DNA of 20,594 nt, taken from assembly GCA_020442545.1 (NCBI GenBank), contig JAGRJX010000092.1, forward strand, positions 1 to 20,594. Reading direction: 5' to 3'. The DNA comes from Lysobacterales bacterium. GTDB taxonomy: Bacteria; Pseudomonadota; Gammaproteobacteria; Xanthomonadales; Xanthomonadaceae. The notes beneath the pieces were generated by a model. It was given only the letters and a program-made list of their open reading frames with translations. It ran no database searches and had not been told where the DNA came from. This document shows, in pieces, positions 8,019-15,553 of this stretch (the stretch's first letter is position 1; each line of letters starts with the position of its first letter). The position numbers and the translations under genes were made by a program.

Positions 8019-10205
8019 ATGTCAAGAGACGCCATGTTTCCGGCGGCCGTTTTGGCTGCCTGCCTCCTTTGTGCGCTGTTTGCGCCGGTTTCGACAGTTC
8101 ACGGGGCAGTGCCCGCGAGCGAGGCGCAGCACTCGGTTGCCTTCCTGCGCAACGTTGGCCAGCAGGATGCGCGGGTGCTGTACGAGGCGCGCACGCCGAC
8201 CGGGCAGGTGCTGGTCTTGCGCAACGGTGGGTTGGTGTATTCGCTGTCGGCCGGTGTGGATGCAGACGGCCGGGCACGGCGACTGGTGTTGCGTGAATCG
8301 CTGAGCCAAGGACTGATTGCTGCCGTGATCGCCGGTCAACCTAGCCCGACCCGATATACGCGGATCGCACGTTCCGGCAACGATGCCGGAATTGATCAGC
8401 AGTCCATTCCAGCGTTTGAGCAGCTGGATTTCGGCAACGTGTATCCGGGCATCAACTACTCGCTTCAGGTTGGCGCCAAGGGTGTCGAGAAGATATTCCG
8501 GGTGAGTGCCAATGCCGATCCTGCCGCAATCTCGCTGGCCGTCGCAGGTGCGAACAAACTGAGCGTGGATGAAGATGGCAGCCTGTTCGCGCATTCGGCA
8601 CTGGGTGCTGTGCGCTTCAGTCAGCCAGTAGCGTGGCAGGTAATCGATGGCGAACGGGTGGCTGTGCCGGTCGATTACCGCATCGATGGAGCCGCGATTC
8701 CCGGTTACGGCTTCGCGCTGGGCGACTACGACCGCAGCCGGGAGCTGTTCATCGACCCCTACATCGCATCCACCTATCTGGGCGGCAGCAGTCAGGACGC
8801 GCCGAGCGCGATTGCCGTTGACGCTGACGGCAGCGTGCTGACCTACGGCACGGCGTCGGCGACCGACTTTCCGACCACCAGCGGCGTGTACAAGGAATCT
8901 AGCGCCAACCTGTGCCTGCAGGTGTCGCGCTTCAGTGCCGACCTGACCACCTTGCAGGCGGCGACGTACATCTGCGGCAATGCCGGCAGCACGCCGTCGC
9001 GGATGGTGATTGCGCCGAACGGCAGCATCTACATCACCGGCCACACGCAGGACACGACGTTTCCGGTAACCGCTGGTGCCTATCAGATCGCGCATGTGGC
9101 GCATAACGAAGGTTTCATCTCGCGGCTCAGCAGTGACCTCACGACGCTGGAAGCGTCCACCTACCTGGGCGGCAGCCTGGTGGACAGCATCAAGGGCCTG
9201 GCAGTGGATGCAACCGGCGATGTCTTTGTCGCTGGCCAGACCAATTCCACCGATTTTCCGGTGACGTCAGGTGTGTTTGATCCGGCTGCGCCGATCAATA
9301 CCTTCGGCAAGAGTTTCATTTCGCGCTTGAGTGGTGACCTGACCACGCTGGAGGCATCAACCCATTTCGGTGGTGGTGGGTATTACGGTGGCGGGGTAGC
9401 TCGTGTTTTGACACTGGCTGCGGACGGTAGCGTCTGGGTTGCCGGCAATACAGCTAGCGACAGCTTTCCGGCGACGATGGATGCCTACAGTGCCAGCAAT
9501 CAAGGCGATACCGACGCGTACCTGGGACATCTGGATCGTGACCTCGAAACGCTGCATGCGGCGACACTGATCGGCGGCAACAAGGACGATACGCCCTACG
9601 AACTGCTGCTGGATGGCAGCGGCGGTGTTTGGATTCATGGCTCCACGCGAAGCGGCGGTTTTCCGCACACGGCCGGTGCGGTGGGCACGCAGAGTTCGAC
9701 ACCGCTCAGCGACTGGGGCTTTGTCAGCCACTTTTCCGGCGACCTGACGCAACTGCATGCCTCGGGCTGGACCGATACCCGGGGCAGCATGCGGTTTGCC
9801 GGCGACGATCATCTGTTGATTGCCGGTTCCGCGAGCGTCACGAGCGACTTGCCGACCTACAACGCCGGCGTCATCGATCCGACCCACAACGGCGTCACCG
9901 ACGTCTATGTCGCGCGCCTGCGACGTGACCTGACGGCCTTCGAGGCGGCGACCTTCGTTGGTGGCAGCTCAAGCGACACCGCCAACAGCGGCGGCATGCT
10001 GGCCATGGATGGCCTGGGTAACTTCTACCTTGCGGTAAACACCCAGTCCAACGACGCAGTGACCAGCCCCGATGCCTTCGACACATCGCATAACGGCCAC
10101 ATCGACACCTACATCTACCACGCCAGCGCCAACCTGCTTGGCGGCCGCATCTTCTGCGACGGCTTCGAGTCGAACCCGTCGATTTCCAAGTGCCCGAGTG
10201 ACTGA
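8019..10205 (+). CDS. Secreted SBBP-repeat (beta-propeller) protein with F-x-D-G-F-E tail
   Basis: This 728-residue exported protein is preceded by a strong ribosome binding site (AGGGGAAATCC then ATG). Residues 1-~30 are a signal peptide (AAVLAACLLCALFAPVS, cleavage after VHG or VHGA). Residues ~35-245 are a conserved N-terminal beta domain of the kind that precedes SBBP repeats (FLRNVGQQ, then FGNVYPGINYSLQVG). From ~247 to ~700 there are about seven SBBP-type repeats, each with a TYLGGS-like start, an AVDADGSV strand and a DFPTT-like end; the sixth is degenerate. The C-terminus is FCDGFESNPSISKCPSD, containing the F-x-(D/N)-G-F-E motif also found in the convergent neighbour. Such proteins are extracellular or surface-exposed; ligands are unknown. 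Confidence 0.88.
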   Translation: MSRDAMFPAAVLAACLLCALFAPVSTVHGAVPASEAQHSVAFLRNVGQQDARVLYEARTPTGQVLVLRNGGLVYSLSAGVDADGRARRLVLRESLSQGLIAAVIAGQPSPTRYTRIARSGNDAGIDQQSIPAFEQLDFGNVYPGINYSLQVGAKGVEKIFRVSANADPAAISLAVAGANKLSVDEDGSLFAHSALGAVRFSQPVAWQVIDGERVAVPVDYRIDGAAIPGYGFALGDYDRSRELFIDPYIASTYLGGSSQDAPSAIAVDADGSVLTYGTASATDFPTTSGVYKESSANLCLQVSRFSADLTTLQAATYICGNAGSTPSRMVIAPNGSIYITGHTQDTTFPVTAGAYQIAHVAHNEGFISRLSSDLTTLEASTYLGGSLVDSIKGLAVDATGDVFVAGQTNSTDFPVTSGVFDPAAPINTFGKSFISRLSGDLTTLEASTHFGGGGYYGGGVARVLTLAADGSVWVAGNTASDSFPATMDAYSASNQGDTDAYLGHLDRDLETLHAATLIGGNKDDTPYELLLDGSGGVWIHGSTRSGGFPHTAGAVGTQSSTPLSDWGFVSHFSGDLTQLHASGWTDTRGSMRFAGDDHLLIAGSASVTSDLPTYNAGVIDPTHNGVTDVYVARLRRDLTAFEAATFVGGSSSDTANSGGMLAMDGLGNFYLAVNTQSNDAVTSPDAFDTSHNGHIDTYIYHASANLLGGRIFCDGFESNPSISKCPSD

Positions 10206-10244
10206 GCGCCAGTGACCACCGCTGGATCTGTGATTTGGCGGTAA

Positions 10245-11714
10245 CTACTCAAAGCCGTTGCGGAACAGGTTCAGCGGATCGAGCATGACGGTGCTGCTGC
10301 CGAGGATGACGCGACCTCCCGCATCGCGGTTGGCGCTCTGGATGACGATGTCGGGGCGGCCGGGCGTGGTGTCGGCGAGGCGCAGGCGCAGGCGCAGGCT
10401 GTAGCTGCCGGGCGTGAGTGCGGCGGGAACGGTCGCCGAAGTGAAGCTGACGGGATTGTCGTCAACTACGCTGCGCGGATTGCCATTGAGCGTCTGCGTG
10501 GCGACGGTGCTGCCGCCATCGATCCACTCCAGTTGCAGGACGTAGTCGTGGTAGATCGGCGCGCTGCCGCTGTTGGCGAGTTGGATCTCGAAACTCACGG
10601 GCTGGCCGAGGGTGATCGGGTTCGTCCATGACGCGCTGTCGGCATGCAGGTTGTAACCCAGCGCGCGCTCCAGTCGGGCCATCTGCGTGCCAAATCCGGC
10701 CTGCTCGTGCTTGCCGGCGGGGCCGAGGAAGCTGAAGTGGTAGTCGCGGATCACCGTCTCCACATCGTCGATGTCGGTGATCCACGCATCCATCTGCGCC
10801 ACGCGCGGTGATTCACCGGAAATCGGATTGTCCAGCCAGTTGTCACGCGCGGCAGGATTGAGGTTGGTGAAGCTCCACTCCATGCTCCAGTCGCCGTCGT
10901 CGCTGCAGTCAGGAAAGCCGTACACGCAGTTCGCGGTGAACGAGGGGAAGTAGTCTTCGTGAATGCCGAAGTCGGTGCCGCTGATATCCGGCGTGCGCGG
11001 ATAGCGGGTTTGCAGCGGCGTCTGCGTGAAGGCGGCGTCGTAGGCATCGCGCAGCGCGGCCTTGACCGCGTTGCCAGGCGCGTTGGCCTCGCAGCCGCTC
11101 TGGTGCCATTCGCCCCACAGGCCGAGCAGACCGACCTGCACGGCGGTGATGCGCGGTTCGCCGTCGTAGCGCGCGGCGAAGTCCTGCACCAGTTCGACCA
11201 GTTGCGTGATCATGTCGGGGTCGTTCCAGTCTGGGGTGCGACCCGGGCCGTCGCCGTCACAACTGGCGTAATTGCTTGCCCCAATGCCAAGGCTGGTTTC
11301 GAGGAATAGCGGGTAGTCGCGGTCGTTCTGTCCACCGCTGTAGTACGCGTCGATGCCGCTGCCCGGGCCATCGGGATAGTCGGCGACCAGACGCAGCACG
11401 AAGGTGGCGTCGGGATCGACCGCCAGGATCGGGTCGAAATGCCGAGTTTCGACGCCGCCCCAGTCGAACACCTGGTCGGCGGTTTCGACTTCGCGCCACG
11501 GCAGGTACACGTGGTAGACCGAGCTGCCGTAGAAGTTATCGGGCAGGCCGTCACTGCCTGCGGTCGTTCCCCACAGCATGTAGCCCTTGTGCGGATTGTG
11601 CAGCGTGTCGCTGGTGCGAACGGGATGAATCGTCGTCGCGACAGCACCGCAGCCGATGATGGTCGAAAGCAGCGCGGTGACGCGAGCGACGTTGGCTACA
11701 GTTCGATTCGCCAT
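10245..11714 (-). CDS. Secreted DUF4832-like (glycosidase-fold) protein with F-R-N-G-F-E tail
   Basis: This 489-residue protein has a signal peptide (~1-26, TALLSTIIGCGAVA). It resembles the DUF4874/DUF4832 pair of predicted glycoside-hydrolase-like proteins: the N-terminal NPHKGYMLW, a LPWREVETADQVFDW segment, and GLLGLWGEWH (~198-207), where Glu sits at the end of a barrel strand as in TIM-barrel glycosidases. Residues ~355-470 form an Ig-like beta domain (PITLGQPVSFEIQLANSGSA). The last residues are LFRNGFE. The start overlaps the 3' end of the upstream autotransporter gene by 19 bp, so the two are coupled. Enzyme activity is inferred from fold resemblance; no substrate can be named. Confidence 0.8.
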   Translation of the reverse strand: MANRTVANVARVTALLSTIIGCGAVATTIHPVRTSDTLHNPHKGYMLWGTTAGSDGLPDNFYGSSVYHVYLPWREVETADQVFDWGGVETRHFDPILAVDPDATFVLRLVADYPDGPGSGIDAYYSGGQNDRDYPLFLETSLGIGASNYASCDGDGPGRTPDWNDPDMITQLVELVQDFAARYDGEPRITAVQVGLLGLWGEWHQSGCEANAPGNAVKAALRDAYDAAFTQTPLQTRYPRTPDISGTDFGIHEDYFPSFTANCVYGFPDCSDDGDWSMEWSFTNLNPAARDNWLDNPISGESPRVAQMDAWITDIDDVETVIRDYHFSFLGPAGKHEQAGFGTQMARLERALGYNLHADSASWTNPITLGQPVSFEIQLANSGSAPIYHDYVLQLEWIDGGSTVATQTLNGNPRSVVDDNPVSFTSATVPAALTPGSYSLRLRLRLADTTPGRPDIVIQSANRDAGGRVILGSSTVMLDPLNLFRNGFE

Positions 11715-12937
11715 CCCAATGACAGCACGCGTTCGTCAAGGAAGTCGTGGGCAAATCGCTGGCGGTATTCGATGAAGCCGCTGTGGCCGTGGGTCAGCGT
11801 AAAGCTGCTGGTGACGGCAAATTCGCCCCAGTTGCGGTCATCGGGTTGCGCATCGAAACCGACGGCGTATTCCAGCGGGTCGTCGACAAAGCGGATCGTG
11901 GTTCGCTCGGCGCTGTCGGTGATGGCGTGGCGCCAGCCGACCTGCAGGCTGGGCTGCCACACGCCCCAGTTGGTGGACACGGTGCGGCCGAATCGCGCGT
12001 CGGTTCGGGCGATGCGCTGGGTCACCGTGCGCTTTGCCACGCGCAGCGCCAGTCCCTGTCCGCCGCTTTCGACATATTCGTCAAGGCGACTGCGGCTGAG
12101 GTCGATGCCGCCGCCGAGGTCGATGTTCCAGCCACCGCGTCGGCCCAGCCAGTCGAGTGACACACCGGCCTGTTGTCGGCGGATGTCCGGCGAGGACGTC
12201 GCGCTGGTGTTGATGATGGCGATGGCGTTGCCGGCAATCGGCAGCGCGTAGCGGATCTCGCGCAGGATGTCGGCGTTGCCGCGACTGCCGCCAAGGTAGG
12301 CGTCGAAACTCCAGGCGTCGTTCCAGCTGCGATTGGCGAACAGCAGCAGGCCGGTGTGGCGGCTGTCGAGTCGACTGACGGTGCCGCTGTAGTCGATGCG
12401 GTCGCGGGCGTGGTTGAGCGCGGCGCCGATCACCCATCGGTCGTTGAGGCGTCGATCCATGCCCAGGGTGAAGGCGGCGTTGCGCGAGTCGAAAGCGGAC
12501 TCGAAGCGCGTGCCGCTGTGATCCAGTCGTCCGGTCTGCGCCGACGCAAACAGCGACCAGCCGCCGCCGAATTCATCGCCGACAAGTCCAAGACCGATGC
12601 GGCCCAGCGCATCCTGCGACAGCGATGCCGTCGCCACGCCACCAATCTCGAACTGCACGGCGGCCGGTGCCGGTGCTGAACTGGCGCCGCCGTGGCCCTG
12701 GCCCGCGATGTCTTCCAGATGCATGCCGGTTGCGGCAATGGAATTCGCCGACGGGTCGGGTGAATTGACCGTCTCGTCGCAGCGCTGGAACAGCAGCGTG
12801 CCTTCCGAGGAGGTCGCGCAGATCGTGTCCCAGAGCGCGGCCAGCGCCTCGGTGGCGGTTTGGGCGCGGGCCGGCAGTGCGGTGCTGGCCAGCAGCAGCG
12901 TCAGGGCGACGCATCCGATACGTGCAGGAACCTTCAT
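11696..12937 (-). CDS. Autotransporter beta-barrel domain protein with almost no passenger
   Basis: This 413-residue outer-membrane protein starts at ATG 12937, with AGGGGAT upstream; the longer frame to 13096 lacks export character. Residues 1-26 are a signal peptide (ALTLLLASTALPARAQ). Residues ~27-95 are a short region with two Cys (C40 and C53). The rest is a series of amphipathic strands typical of the autotransporter barrel (GLGLVGDEFGGGWSLFASAQ, LGMDRRLNDRWVIGAALNHA) ending LSLGWRIEL, an alternating C-terminal strand of outer-membrane proteins. With so short a passenger it may be a porin-like barrel or may translocate a partner. It is the first gene of the pair with the DUF4832-like gene. 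Confidence 0.85.
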   Translation of the reverse strand: MKVPARIGCVALTLLLASTALPARAQTATEALAALWDTICATSSEGTLLFQRCDETVNSPDPSANSIAATGMHLEDIAGQGHGGASSAPAPAAVQFEIGGVATASLSQDALGRIGLGLVGDEFGGGWSLFASAQTGRLDHSGTRFESAFDSRNAAFTLGMDRRLNDRWVIGAALNHARDRIDYSGTVSRLDSRHTGLLLFANRSWNDAWSFDAYLGGSRGNADILREIRYALPIAGNAIAIINTSATSSPDIRRQQAGVSLDWLGRRGGWNIDLGGGIDLSRSRLDEYVESGGQGLALRVAKRTVTQRIARTDARFGRTVSTNWGVWQPSLQVGWRHAITDSAERTTIRFVDDPLEYAVGFDAQPDDRNWGEFAVTSSFTLTHGHSGFIEYRQRFAHDFLDERVLSLGWRIEL

Positions 12938-13148
12938 GCAGACATCCCCTTTGTCCGACCGGTTCTGACTATGACACGGAACGCTATCCGGGTCGCCCTG
13001 CGCGTGGTGCCACCGCGAAGCTGTGTCGGCGCAGCCCCGGAGTGCCCGGCTGCCGCCCACCATCGCCCAGAAGGGCGTGTCCGGCCGGGAGGTCATCCAT
13101 CAGCCGCCGTCGCCTCAATGTTCGGTGCGTGCGGGGTAAGATTGGCGC

Positions 13149-13371
13149 ATGTCCGAGCCGCCGTGTCCGCCGCCCGAAACGCAGTACCCGCTGGACGAGC
13201 ACATGACCGAGCTGTATCCGGTCGTGCAGCGGCTGGCGGCGGCGCAGCTGCGCCAGTACGCGGGGATGACGCTGGAGCCGGGCGACCTGGTCAGCCAGCT
13301 CCACATCAAGCTGCAGCAGTCGGAGCCGGATCGCCGGGTCGGTCGCACCCATTTCGTGTCGCTGGCGCTAG
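13149..13371 (+). pseudogene. Truncated ECF-type sigma factor, N-terminal part only
   Basis: The first ~74 codons match the N-terminal part of the ECF sigma factors common beside Ser/Thr kinases in Xanthomonadales: LYPVVQRLAAAQLRQYAG, MTLEPGDLVSQLHIKLQQ and THFVSLA, which correspond to the region-2 segment. After HFVSLA the homology stops where regions 2.3 to 4 should follow; the frame runs on as Arg/Ser-rich nonsense into the next gene. The remnant therefore lacks the DNA-binding region 4 and cannot be a working sigma factor. The family call is from recognition of these segments. Confidence 0.6.
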
Positions 13372-13441
13372 CGGCGTCGGCGCGCTCCCACAGACGTTCT
13401 GCGGTCTGCCAGTCTTCAGCGGTTGGCGTCCTGTCGGCCAT
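13372..13441 (-). pseudogene. Possible N-terminal fragment of a Ser/Thr kinase gene
   Basis: On the minus strand an ATG at 13441 with GGGAG about six bases upstream starts a ~23-residue segment containing EDWQTAERLWERADAAS. This resembles the N-terminal W-x-x-x-E-R-L-F/W-x-x-A start of the kinases normally encoded just after ECF sigma genes of this type. It meets the sigma fragment tail to tail near 13371, after which the frame is nonsense. The short length makes this a weak call. Confidence 0.3.
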
Positions 13442-13590
13442 CACGGCTCCCGGCTTTCCGCGACCAGCAAATCCGGCGGCGAAAGGTGCGTCACATTCGT
13501 GCTGGCCGGTCGCCGGCCTGTGCCCTGGTTGTGACCGGTTCAGCCGCAATCACGCAACGTACCTAGGAAGTCCACATTGCGGAGAAGGTC

Positions 13591-14040
13591 ATGAAGGCTT
13601 GCATCCCGTTTTCTGCCGTCGCTGCGATGCTGCTCGGTGCCGTGCTTTCCGCACCGCTGGCGGCGGAAGGCGCGCGGCTGGACTGCCGTCTCGACTACGA
13701 CCTGCGCGGCTGGTCGCTGGTCTACAAGCACGCCACCGGCGAAGGCAAGGTGAGCTGCGATAACGGCCAGCGCATGCGCGTGACCATCAGCGCCAAGGCG
13801 ATCGGTGTCACCGCCGGCAAATGGCATATCGACAACGGTCGCGGCCGTTTCTCGGACATCCACGACATCCGCGACGTGCTCGGCAGCTACGTGCAGGCCA
13901 CGGCCAACGCCGGGGCCGGCAAGTCCGGCGAAGCGCAGGCGCTGACCAAGGGAACGGTATCGCTGGCGCTGGCCGGCAATGGCGAGGGCGTCAATCTCGG
14001 CGTGGACGTCGGCAAATTCACGCTGGAAGCCGTCGAGTAG
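13591..14040 (+). CDS. Small conserved periplasmic protein of unknown function
   Basis: This 149-residue protein has a signal peptide (~1-25, VAAMLLGAVLSAPLAAEG) and a good ribosome binding site (GGAGAAGG before ATG). The mature part has two Cys (LDCRLDYD and KVSCDNGQ) that could form a disulfide. It is made of short strands, including GKWHIDNGRGRFSDIHDIRD, SYVQATANAGAGKSGEAQ and VNLGVDVGKFTLE. I recognise similar periplasmic hypothetical proteins in Xanthomonadaceae but no named domain. It is not obviously co-transcribed with the RcnB-like gene, since 279 bp with strong dyads separate them. Confidence 0.78.
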   Translation: MKACIPFSAVAAMLLGAVLSAPLAAEGARLDCRLDYDLRGWSLVYKHATGEGKVSCDNGQRMRVTISAKAIGVTAGKWHIDNGRGRFSDIHDIRDVLGSYVQATANAGAGKSGEAQALTKGTVSLALAGNGEGVNLGVDVGKFTLEAVE

Positions 14041-14144
14041 GCGCGAAGCCTCCGTCCGCGTCTCGCCGGAAGGCACAACGCTGCATGAACGCTGTCTTCG
14101 CAGGATGACGCCGTTCGGCACGCCATGCCGTTTCCATCCATGAA

Positions 14145-14199
14145 GCGGGCGATGGGAGGGCAGGCTGAACCTGGGTTCAGCTGCCTGAACGTCGCCCGC
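14145..14199. promoter_or_regulatory. Nested inverted repeats downstream of the periplasmic gene
   Basis: GCGGGCGA at 14145-14152 pairs with TCGCCCGC at 14192-14199. Inside, GGCA-G-GCTGAACC at 14159-14171 pairs with GGTTCAGC-TGCC at 14174-14185. Only a 2-base centre separates the inner arms. No T-run follows, so this is not a typical intrinsic terminator; it could be a protein-binding site, an RNA structure or a bidirectional dyad. Further CTGAAC/ATTCA repeats follow at ~14185-14243, ahead of the RcnB-like gene. Apart from these repeats I see nothing else in 14041-14319. Confidence 0.45.
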
Positions 14200-14319
14200 C
14201 ATGCCCTTCGGCATCCGGCGAAAATTCAACGCGAATTCAGCCGGTTGACCCGAGGATGATCGTCAGGCGGCGACGGTGCCGCAGCAACGGGGCGGCGTGA
14301 GTCGCGAGGAGATTGCAAC

Positions 14320-14877
14320 ATGACCACCACTCTGAACAGGCTGCTGGCCGCGACCCTGGGCATCGGCCTGCTGTTCGCCGGATCGGCATGGGCCGAGCGC
14401 CCGATGGCCGCGCGCGCGGACCAGCACCAGCGCGGCTACATAGCGGACAACGCCAAGCACGGTCGCTACGACCGTCGCCACAACCGTCATGATCGCCGCC
14501 ATGAGCGGCGGCATGATCGATACTACGGTCGCGATTATCGTTACGGCGGCCGCTACTACGGCCGTCACGACAATCGTCACCACCGTGCGCCGGCCTACGG
14601 CTACTACCAGAGCCCGGATCGCATCTACCGCCAGTACACGCGCTATGCCTCGCCGTGGCGCTACGTCCATCCGCACGGCTATGCCTACCGCAGCTACTAC
14701 AGCGGCTACTACCTGCCGCGACCCTACTTCAGCAGCGGCTACTACGTGGATTACCATCGCTACGGCCTGCGCGCACCGCCGTATGGCCATCATTGGGTTC
14801 GCATTGATGGCGATGTGGTGCTGGCGGCCATCGCCACCGGCCTGATCGTCGACGTGGTGCACGATCTGTTCCACTGA
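14320..14877 (+). CDS. RcnB-like periplasmic protein, His/Tyr/Arg-rich
   Basis: This 185-residue exported protein has a signal peptide (~1-25, LLAATLGIGLLFAGSAWA) and the ribosome binding site GAGGAG ten bases before the ATG. The C-terminal ~45 residues (YHRYGLRAPPYGHHWVRIDG then DVVLAAIATGLIVDVV) match the RcnB family, linked in E. coli to nickel/cobalt homeostasis. Between them lies a ~110-residue stretch very rich in His, Tyr and Arg (RRHNRHDRRHERRHDRYYGR is one example) that could bind metal or polyanions. Metal specificity is not known for this member; many proteins of this family in Xanthomonadales are of unknown role. Confidence 0.85.
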   Translation: MTTTLNRLLAATLGIGLLFAGSAWAERPMAARADQHQRGYIADNAKHGRYDRRHNRHDRRHERRHDRYYGRDYRYGGRYYGRHDNRHHRAPAYGYYQSPDRIYRQYTRYASPWRYVHPHGYAYRSYYSGYYLPRPYFSSGYYVDYHRYGLRAPPYGHHWVRIDGDVVLAAIATGLIVDVVHDLFH

Positions 14878-14898
14878 TGCGCTTGCCAGGATGATGTC

Positions 14899-14930
14899 GA
14901 GGGCCGGCCTTGGCCGGCCCTCGCTGTTTT
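14899..14930 (+). terminator. Rho-independent-type terminator after the RcnB-like gene
   Basis: GAGGGCCGGCC at 14899-14909 and GGCCGGCCCTC at 14912-14922 form a perfect 11-bp inverted repeat, followed by GCTGTTTT. It lies 22 bp after the RcnB-like stop and before yajQ. Confidence 0.8.
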
Positions 14931-14983
14931 CGTGCCAGCAACAACTGCGTACCATCGCGGCAGGTTTTCATCAGGAAAGGCCC

Positions 14984-15466
14984 ATGCCCAGTTTCGACGT
15001 GGTTTCCGAAGTGGATGACCACGAACTCACCAACGCCGTCGACCAGGCTAATCGCGAGCTCGACAAGCGCTTCGACTTCCGCGGCAGCAATGCGAAGTTC
15101 GAGCTTGAAGAAAAAGCCGTCTCGCTGCGCGCGCAGAACGAATTCCAGCTGCAGCAGATGCTCGACATCCTGCGCCAGCGCATGACCGCACGGAAGATCG
15201 ATATCCGTTGCCTGGACGTCGGCGATCCGGAAAGCAACGTCGCCGAGGCGCGACAGCGGATATCGGTGAAGCAGGGCATCGAGCAGGCGGATGCCAAGAA
15301 GATCCAGGGCCTGATCCGTGACAGCAAGATCAAGGTGCAGGCGCAGATCAACGGCGACAAGCTGCGCGTCACCGGCAAGAAGCGTGACGACCTGCAGGCC
15401 TGCATGGCCATGCTGCGCGGCGCCGAGCTGGCGCTGCCGCTGCAGTTCGACAATTTCCGCGACTGA
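14984..15466 (+). CDS. yajQ: YajQ-family c-di-GMP-binding protein
   Basis: This 160-residue protein has the family start MPSFDVVSEVDDHELTNAVD and the typical segments KRFDFRGSNAKFELEE (~27-42) and GIEQADAKKIQGLIRDSKIK (~94-113), followed by VQAQINGDKLRVTGKKRDDLQ. Length is close to E. coli YajQ (163). YajQ proteins have two ferredoxin-like domains; a Xanthomonas member binds cyclic di-GMP and acts with a transcription factor in virulence control, while others bind nucleic acid or GTP. ATG 14984 has AGGAAAGG upstream; the longer open frame from 14891 crosses the terminator and is rejected. The gene appears to have its own promoter. Confidence 0.95.
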   Translation: MPSFDVVSEVDDHELTNAVDQANRELDKRFDFRGSNAKFELEEKAVSLRAQNEFQLQQMLDILRQRMTARKIDIRCLDVGDPESNVAEARQRISVKQGIEQADAKKIQGLIRDSKIKVQAQINGDKLRVTGKKRDDLQACMAMLRGAELALPLQFDNFRD

Positions 15467-15553
15467 CGAAGCTCCCCGATCCGCGCCGGATCGACACCGG
15501 CCGGATTGACCATGATCAAGGTATGCGTGGCTTCTGGCGGGTAGCTTGTCGCC

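Noticed and set aside
10206..10244. Loose dyad (CGCCA ... TGGCG) between the two convergent genes as a terminator
   Set aside because: The stem is short with a long loop and no T-run, too weak to call.
13149..13763. A 204-residue protein spanning the sigma fragment and beyond
   Set aside because: After HFVSLA the translation is not sigma-like, and it overlaps the start of the signal-peptide protein at 13591, which has a good ribosome binding site.
14480..14525. Apparent inverted repeat (GCCGCC/GGCGGC) inside the RcnB-like gene
   Set aside because: The arms do not pair beyond the GC-rich core, and it follows from repeated His/Arg codons.
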